A stretch of 64,000 bases of DNA, taken from Sinimarinibacterium arenosum. Its GTDB lineage: Bacteria; Pseudomonadota; Gammaproteobacteria; Nevskiales; Nevskiaceae. Of the stretch, positions 59,623-64,000 are shown one piece after another; within the stretch, counting starts at the first letter, position 1; every line of letters starts with the position of its first letter. The notes beneath the pieces are model-generated. The model was not told where the DNA came from. It was given only the letters and a program-made list of their open reading frames with translations, and did no database searches. Position numbers and translations under genes: made by a program. Location of the stretch: the NCBI RefSeq assembly GCF_005047655.1, contig NZ_SUKF01000011.1:31578-95577 (forward strand), read 5' to 3'.

Positions 59623-60638
59623 CCTTGGGGTGTATCGCGTCGCTTCGCTTTGATCAGCCGCGCCATCGCGCCGCGGCCTGCGGAGAGGCTCTCGCCGTAG
59701 CGCACGATCATGCGCTCGGACTTCCAGCGGCCTTGGCGCATGATTTCCGCCGCACTGAAGTTGGCGGCGAGCAGATCCTGCGCGGCACCCACGCGTGTGC
59801 TGTGCCCAGAAATGCGCACAGGATCCAGACCGGCGGCCAAGGCCCGGGCCTTGAAGATGCGCGCGACGTCGCGGTCGGACAAGGGCGTGTCGTAACGGTC
59901 GGCCTTGTTCGAGCGCGGCACCGATCGAAAGATCGGACCGTCGGTCTGGCCGGTCGTTTCGAGCCAGCGCTGCACGCGGTCCATGGTTTCCGGCGACAGG
60001 TACTGCAGCACGCCGGCGCCTTCCTGGTCGGTCTTGCTGTGCGCCAGGAAAATGCGACCAGAGCCGTCGGCTTCGGTCGACAGATCCTCGATCCGCAGTG
60101 CGATCAGCTCCGAGCGCCGAAACATGCCCTCAAAAGCTACACTGATCAGCGCCGCATCGCGCCGATCGCGTGGCTGCGTCGGATCGAGCGTGGCCAGAAT
60201 GGTGTCGACGTCGGCGAGCGTCAGACCCTGGGCCTGGCGCTGGCGCGCGCTCAGGTGCTCCCGACGCAAGCCGCGCCACATCAGTTTGGTTTCCATCGCG
60301 TCCATCGGCGACACCAGACCCGCGAGCCGGTGCACGATGGTCAGCGTTGCCAGGTAATGCTCGCACGTCGCGCGCTTGCGACCGGCGGCAATGCGCTCGA
60401 GCAGGAAGCCGCGCAGCACGGGGAGGGTGACGGGCAGGGCCGGCTCGCGGTGGCGCGCGCAGTAGTCCGTCCACACGCGCCAGTCCGCGCGCCAGGTGCG
60501 CAGCGTGTTGGGCGCGTAGGCGAGTTTCAGATCGTCGGCGAGCGCGCGCAAACGGTCGACCAGCGCCTCGGGCGTCTGCGCCAGCAGCTCCGCGACGGCT
60601 TGGTCGCGAGGCTCCGAACTGATAGGTGTGTCGGTCAT
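59619..60638 (-). CDS. tyrosine recombinase / phage-type integrase
   Basis: 339 residues from ATG 60638 with a TGA overlapping the next gene. N-terminal SAM-like core-binding domain (LAYAPNTLRTWRADWRVWTDYC read as PNTLRTWRADWRVW) and a C-terminal catalytic domain: Arg I FRRSELIALR, Lys of HSKTDQEG, HxxR ISGHSTRVG, and the nucleophile Tyr in RYGESL with the preceding MRQGRWKSERMIV. It resembles integrases of mobile elements and site-specific recombinases with short N-terminus. Divergent from the KfrA-like gene. Likely mobilises the element that ends near 63870. No att site could be fixed by eye. Confidence 0.9.
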   Translation of the reverse strand: MTDTPISSEPRDQAVAELLAQTPEALVDRLRALADDLKLAYAPNTLRTWRADWRVWTDYCARHREPALPVTLPVLRGFLLERIAAGRKRATCEHYLATLTIVHRLAGLVSPMDAMETKLMWRGLRREHLSARQRQAQGLTLADVDTILATLDPTQPRDRRDAALISVAFEGMFRRSELIALRIEDLSTEADGSGRIFLAHSKTDQEGAGVLQYLSPETMDRVQRWLETTGQTDGPIFRSVPRSNKADRYDTPLSDRDVARIFKARALAAGLDPVRISGHSTRVGAAQDLLAANFSAAEIMRQGRWKSERMIVRYGESLSAGRGAMARLIKAKRRDTPQG

Positions 60639-60663
60639 GGGCGCAGTGTGCCCCAACTCGATG

Positions 60664-60689
60664 TGTCCGACATGTGCCATTGTCGGACA
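60664..60689. promoter_or_regulatory. inverted repeat operator before the integrase
   Basis: TGTCCGACA (60664-60672) and TGTCGGACA (60681-60689), an 8-base-gapped perfect inverted repeat 26 bases before the integrase ATG, downstream of the probable minus-strand -10 (TACAAT, 60702-60697). Probable repressor site. Confidence 0.6.
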
Positions 60690-60733
60690 TGTAATTATTG
60701 TATGTAAACGATGTAAACAACTATATAATTACA
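60690..60733. promoter_or_regulatory. divergent promoter region with nested repeats
   Basis: Perfect 9-base arms TGTAATTAT (60690-60698) and ATAATTACA (60725-60733) enclose a direct repeat ATGTAAAC-g-ATGTAAAC (60702-60718). TATAAT at 60724-60729 is a consensus -10 for the KfrA-like gene; TACAAT at 60702-60697 is a minus-strand -10 for the integrase. Likely autoregulated by the KfrA-like protein. Confidence 0.6.
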
Positions 60734-60753
60734 GTCTCGACTGGAGATCCGTC

Positions 60754-61572
60754 ATGTCCGAAGCACCGGCGCCGATCACTTATGACGACGTTGTGAGCGC
60801 CGCGCAAGCGTTGCTCAACGGCGGCGAGAAAGCCACCACCATCGCGGTGCGCGAACAGCTCGGCCGCGGCAGCTTCACGACAATCAAGAAGCACCTCGAT
60901 CGCTGGAACGCCGAACAGGCGCCGAGCCCGGCGCCCGCGCCGTCGGTGCCGCCACAGCTGGAGTCGCTGTGGACCGAGGCGCGGCGTGAGGCCGAGGAGC
61001 GTCTCGCCGCCGAGCGCGCCGCGCTGGAGCAGCTCTCCGCGCAGCTGGATGCGCGCCTGCACGCGATGGAAGTCGCCACTGCAGAGGCCCAGCGCGAACG
61101 CGCAAGCGCCGAGGCACGGCTGGCGGACAAGGACCTCGAGCTCGGCCGCCTGGCGCCGCTGCTCGACGATATGCGCGTGCAACGCGACTGCGCGCTCGCG
61201 GCGCGCGATGCGATGGCCGGACAGCTCGACCGCGAACGCGACGCCTGGATCGCCCGGCTCGACGCGCAGCACGCCCAGTTCGTCGACATCAAGCAAGCCC
61301 AGGAACGTGCGGCGGACACGCTGGCGGACGTACCTGGGACGATCCGCGGCGCGCACGAGGGCCTCATGCGGGCGTTCGCCGCCCTACGCAGCGCTGCAGC
61401 GGACTACCAAGGTGCACAGAGCGTTTCGCTCAAAAACCAAGAATCGGCGCTCAAGCATGTCGCCACGATGCTGGAGGATGTCGACCGGCGCGTGCGGTTG
61501 CCTCGCAGGAAAGAAGGGTTTGCTCCGGCACTGAGAGCTGCGAGGCCAGTGCGCGAGCTCAAGCGTCGGTGA
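60754..61572 (+). CDS. KfrA-like DNA-binding protein with long coiled coil
   Basis: 272 residues. N-terminal KfrA_N-type HTH domain (ITYDDVVSAAQALLNGGEKATTIAVREQLGRGSFTTIKKHLDRW read in parts VVSAAQALLNGG, VREQLGRGSFTTIKKHL) then a coiled coil of about 150 residues (heptads of E/A/L/R) and a basic tail (RRVRLPRRKE). KfrA of plasmid RK2 is a plasmid partition/regulatory DNA-binding protein that binds its own promoter and forms filaments. Here it is divergent from the integrase, and its promoter holds the nested repeats described. It suggests a plasmid-derived or conjugative origin. ATG 60754 has GGAGATCC upstream. Confidence 0.8.
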   Translation: MSEAPAPITYDDVVSAAQALLNGGEKATTIAVREQLGRGSFTTIKKHLDRWNAEQAPSPAPAPSVPPQLESLWTEARREAEERLAAERAALEQLSAQLDARLHAMEVATAEAQRERASAEARLADKDLELGRLAPLLDDMRVQRDCALAARDAMAGQLDRERDAWIARLDAQHAQFVDIKQAQERAADTLADVPGTIRGAHEGLMRAFAALRSAAADYQGAQSVSLKNQESALKHVATMLEDVDRRVRLPRRKEGFAPALRAARPVRELKRR

Positions 61573-62065
61573 GCCCTAAGCTCCTCGCGGCGGCTCAGTA
61601 GCGACGCGACGCTACGCATCCGTCCAGAAATTCTGGTCCTGGCCCCCTCGTGCTAATGCCCCTGCGATCACAACAGCGCATCAAGCAGTGAAGAGGCCCA
61701 TCGCGCAAATCGTGCATTTCCGACTGAGAGCGCAGACCAAGACCGTTAGATCGTAAACAGCGGCTTCACCTACATAAAAGCCAAACAAACGGCGCCACGC
61801 GGGGCGTGCACAAAATTTCGCTGCGGCTGAGAGGTGACAGGGAGAAACTATGATCTCGTTGGTGCGCGGCTCTTAGCCCGCGGTCGTCGATCCGGGCTCA
61901 ACAGAATGGCCTGTTTTCTGGAATGCGCAGGTGAACTGATAATTCATAACATATTGATATATAAAGATATTGCCATAGACCGCGGAAATTGACCTGCGCC
62001 AGCACTGCCGCGCAAGTCCCCAAAAAGGCCTGTTTTCCCTACCGAAATGGTTAGAAATCGCTCTA
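61573..62065. other. AT-rich intergenic region
   Basis: About 490 bases without a gene. Contains the most AT-rich stretch of the window (61929-61975, tgataattcataacatattg and following) and two copies of GGCCTGTTTTC (61908-61918 and 62027-62037), whose core recurs inverted as AAAACAGGGC at 63841. Possibly a promoter or recombination region. Confidence 0.45.
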
Positions 62066-62126
62066 GTTGACGAAATCGCTGTTTTGCACAAAACTCTCGG
62101 TTGACGAAATCCGGAATCTGCACAAA
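62066..62126. repeat. tandem 27-base direct repeats at the start of the two-gene module
   Basis: GTTGACGAAATC-N8-GCACAAA occurs at 62066-62092 and again at 62100-62126, 34 bases apart. The second copy ends in the first A of the ATG. A likely operator of the HTH protein encoded downstream (autoregulation by inference). Confidence 0.65.
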
Positions 62127-62722
62127 TGGAATATCCGCTGCCGACCGCGTTCTTCCCCCAGCTGGCCCTCAACCACTTGGCGCTCGTCGCCAGCTGGCTG
62201 CTGGATGAGCTGTACGCCACTGAAGACGATCTCACTCGGGATACAGACGACAATTACACCCGCGGATGTACCACCTTCATGCGACAGCGCCTCCGGATCC
62301 TGAAAGAGGCGATGTCCGGCAAGCACCCCTGGCTCGGCATCGCCACAGCCGGCAACGACCTCGTCTTCACCGTCGACGGCCTGCCGTGCCGCTACAGCAA
62401 CGACGATCCCGACAACCCGAAGAAAGATGCGGTTACGCTGGCGAACTCGTACCAGCAAAGCTTGTTCGACTACGACGACTTCCAACGGCCGCAGCGTTTC
62501 TGCTTCGTGATCGATCGTGGTCTCGAGGGCATCTCGGACCCACACGTCGAGTTCGTCGGTTTCACGCCCATTGACACTATCGCCTGCCGTTGGATCAGCA
62601 GCAGTGTCCGCAACTTCCAGATTGTCGGCGAGACAACACCGGCAGCAGTCCCGGTTGCAAAACCCACCGTGGCGCCCAAGCGCCGGCCGGCCGACGACGA
62701 CGCTGTCGCCGAGCAGTCGTGA
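62126..62722 (+). CDS. unknown protein coupled to an ImmA/IrrE protein
   Basis: 198 residues from ATG 62126, whose A is shared with a tandem repeat. Residues of a globular N-terminal part (FPQLALNHLALVASWLLDELYATEDDL and GIATAGNDLVFTVDGLPCRYSNDD read in parts HLALVASWLLDELY, DLVFTVDGLPCRY), then a Pro/Ala/Lys-rich C-terminal tail (PVAKPTVAPKRRPADDD). No family recognised. The TGA overlaps the GTG of the next gene (GTGA), so both products are coupled, as in toxin-antitoxin or regulator-effector pairs. It could be the toxin or effector partner of an HTH-ImmA/IrrE protein; this is an inference from gene order. Confidence 0.6.
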   Translation: MEYPLPTAFFPQLALNHLALVASWLLDELYATEDDLTRDTDDNYTRGCTTFMRQRLRILKEAMSGKHPWLGIATAGNDLVFTVDGLPCRYSNDDPDNPKKDAVTLANSYQQSLFDYDDFQRPQRFCFVIDRGLEGISDPHVEFVGFTPIDTIACRWISSSVRNFQIVGETTPAAVPVAKPTVAPKRRPADDDAVAEQS

Positions 62723-63834
62723 GCGCTGAGTTTATCGGTGACAATCTCCGATTGATTCGGTTGTTCCATGGCTTGTCGCTGACAGAGCTGGGAGAACGGG
62801 TCAACGTATCGAAGCAGTATCTGAGTCGCCTCGAAGCCGGTGAGCCGATGACGGCGCAACTCGAGTCCGCGCTTGTCGACGAGCTCAAAGTTTTGCCGGA
62901 GTTCTTCTATGCGGTCGAACCCGAGCCGATCGCGGACGATCAGTGCCACTTCCGAAGCCAGCTCACGACCAAGCCTGCGCTGCGGCAGATTGGTCGTGCG
63001 CGCGGCGAGATGCTCAAGCGCCTAGTCCGTGTTCTCGACAACCATCTCGATCTGCCGGCGTACCAGATCGGAGCCGCGGATGCGTCTACGATCGAGAACA
63101 TTGAGCGTGGGGCCGAGGAGTTCAGGAAGCGATTCGGCCTCGGCCTTGGTCCGTTGAGCAACATCACACGCACGGCCGAAAATGCGGGAGCGGTCGTGAC
63201 CATGGTCGACGGCTTGGCGCCGGAGATCGATGCGGTGTCTTTTGCGACCAAGCGTCCTGTGATTGCGCTCAATGCGGGCGGACGCTCGGCGTGCCGGCAG
63301 CGTTTTGGCATTGCACACGAGCTTGGTCATTTCGCGCTACACCACGGTGTGCTCACCGGCGATCGCCTGACCGAGACCCAAGCCAATCGGTTTGCCAGTG
63401 CGCTGCTGCTGCCGAGGTCGTCGTTTGGCGCCGACTGCAGGCATGCAGTGCGCGGAAGTCGGCTCAACTGGAAAGGGATCTCGGAACTGAAGAAAAAATG
63501 GGGAACGTCGAAGGCCGCGATCATCTTTCGCGGGCATCAGCTTGGGCATCTCAACGAGGCCCAGGTGCGCACCGGATTTATTTTTCTGAGGCGCCATGGC
63601 GAAGCCATTGAGGAAGTCGAAGACCGATTCATTGCCCATGAATCTCCGTCGGTGCTCGTCGATGGCCTGATGGTCATGCGAGAGCAACTCAATCTCCCGA
63701 TGGCGTATGTAGCTCGAGAGATGAAGGTTCAGGTGAGCCTCCTGTACAAGCTGTCGCCGCGGCTGCAGCAGCCCATGGAAGAGCTACAACGCCCTAATGT
63801 GGTTAGCATTTTTCGCAGCCGGCAGACGGCTTAG
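62719..63834 (+). CDS. HTH (XRE) - ImmA/IrrE metallopeptidase domain protein
   Basis: 371 residues from GTG 62719. XRE-type helix-turn-helix at 8-60 (GLSLTELGERVNVSKQYLSRLEAGEP read in parts LTELGERVNVSKQYL), then a domain with the zinc-binding HELGH motif (H200-H204, in GIAHELGHFALHHG) and a distal acidic helix typical of ImmA/IrrE peptidases, and a C-terminal part with RGHQLGHL and a second HTH-like stretch (VAREMKVQVSLLYKLSPRLQ). ImmA-type proteins cleave repressors or antitoxins; IrrE regulates DNA damage genes. In two-gene modules such proteins act as antitoxins or regulators. Likely binds the tandem repeats upstream. Confidence 0.85.
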   Translation: MSAEFIGDNLRLIRLFHGLSLTELGERVNVSKQYLSRLEAGEPMTAQLESALVDELKVLPEFFYAVEPEPIADDQCHFRSQLTTKPALRQIGRARGEMLKRLVRVLDNHLDLPAYQIGAADASTIENIERGAEEFRKRFGLGLGPLSNITRTAENAGAVVTMVDGLAPEIDAVSFATKRPVIALNAGGRSACRQRFGIAHELGHFALHHGVLTGDRLTETQANRFASALLLPRSSFGADCRHAVRGSRLNWKGISELKKKWGTSKAAIIFRGHQLGHLNEAQVRTGFIFLRRHGEAIEEVEDRFIAHESPSVLVDGLMVMREQLNLPMAYVAREMKVQVSLLYKLSPRLQQPMEELQRPNVVSIFRSRQTA

Positions 63835-63874
63835 AAAATCAAAACAGGGCATTTTGGGTCTCCAGACAGATCAC

Positions 63875-64000
63875 CCCAAATTCGAGGGCGCCATGCTGTT
63901 CGTCTCGCATGATCGCCACTTCCTGGCCGCGCTCTCGAATCGCGTCCTGGAACTGACCCCAGACGGTGTCCATCAGTACAGCGGGGGCTATACGGAATAC
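63875..64000 (+). pseudogene. C-terminal fragment of an ABC-F ATPase gene
   Basis: The frame PKFEGAMLFVSHDRHFLAAL read in parts (FEGAMLFVSHDRHF, RVLELTPDG, QYSGGYTEY) is the end of the second ATPase domain of ABC-F proteins (Uup/YbiT/EttA type), where the switch histidine of the SHDRHF motif is conserved. The Walker and signature parts are absent: the sequence before 63870 is the tail of the ImmA/IrrE gene and a short AT-rich spacer. The frame runs off the window, so the 3' end continues. Likely the disrupted remainder of an ABC-F gene at the right junction of the element. Confidence 0.6.

Noticed and set aside
58210..59700. 496-codon plus-strand frame opposite the PIN-like gene
   Set aside because: Overlaps the PIN-like gene and the DnaA-like repeat, shows no domain, and lacks a ribosome site.
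1..64000. CRISPR array, tRNA or rRNA genes
   Set aside because: No array of regularly spaced repeats, and no tRNA or rRNA sequence recognised by eye.

Overview
The window is about 64 kb of high-GC DNA and looks like a gammaproteobacterial chromosome, probably the Xanthomonadales/Nevskiales side. That taxonomic guess is inference: it rests on protein family content, a REP-like 'cgtcgcggctgctgaagccgctcctaca' element and a 'gtaggatgggctgagcg' palindrome, because no rRNA or marker gene lies in the window. Apart from fabB at the left end and an accessory element at the right end, the window is an anaerobic-respiration island. It carries nitrate reductase (narXL, two narK, narGHJI), quinol nitric oxide reductase (norZ) and nitrous oxide reductase (nosZ-R-D-F-Y-L), with NO-response genes (nsrR, ric, nnrS), an oxygen-independent ribonucleotide reductase (nrdJ) and copper-uptake genes. 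No nitrite reductase (nirS/nirK) is visible, so nitrite to NO must be encoded elsewhere or be missing.

Layout. 1-2018: 3' end of fabB and a lipoprotein related to nucleoside hydrolases. 2073-8566 (minus strand): a tight five-gene operon of two haem-carrying beta-propeller proteins, a 4-TM protein, a GMC flavoprotein and a RIC-like protein lacking its cysteines; a monohaem cytochrome c is divergent at 8751. 9261-13257: acetyltransferase, small secreted protein, nrdJ. 13437-19505: DUF1302 outer-membrane barrel, two membrane-anchored beta-repeat proteins, a DUF6455-like cysteine protein, an OmpA-family protein and a lipoprotein. 19783-21720: hemerythrin-like protein divergent from an L-lactate dehydrogenase. 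22054-25248 (minus): membrane protein, narL, narX. 25564-37358 (plus): porin, narK, narGHJI, a PpiC-type isomerase and a second narK. 37374-38842 (minus): TDT-family carrier and a small membrane protein. 38994-47422 (minus): nosZ, nosR, nosD, nosF, nosY, nosL. 47684-53433: nsrR, ric, norZ, nnrS, a SirB2-like protein and a small CxxC protein. 53650-56098 (minus): TonB-dependent copper receptor and a DUF2946 protein. 56260-58086: a frameshifted hydrolase and a degenerate copy of the 9913 gene.

What ties the region together is regulation. About a dozen 14-bp FNR/ANR/DNR-type boxes (TTGAT-N4-ATCAA and close variants) stand before the haem-propeller operon, the cytochrome, the small secreted protein, nrdJ/DUF1302, the DUF6455-like gene, hemerythrin/lldD, narX, the narK-narGHJI operon, nosZ and the copper-receptor operon. 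Several have a plausible -10 hexamer at the spacing of a class II FNR promoter. The regulator gene itself is not in the window.

58087-64000 is an accessory element. It holds an inverted repeat enclosing DnaA-box-like sequences, a PIN-like protein coupled to a tyrosine recombinase, a divergent KfrA-like DNA-binding protein behind a dense operator region, and a two-gene module (unknown protein plus HTH-ImmA/IrrE protein) with tandem operator-like repeats at its start codon. It abuts the C-terminal fragment of an ABC-F ATPase gene, which suggests an insertion junction at about 63870.
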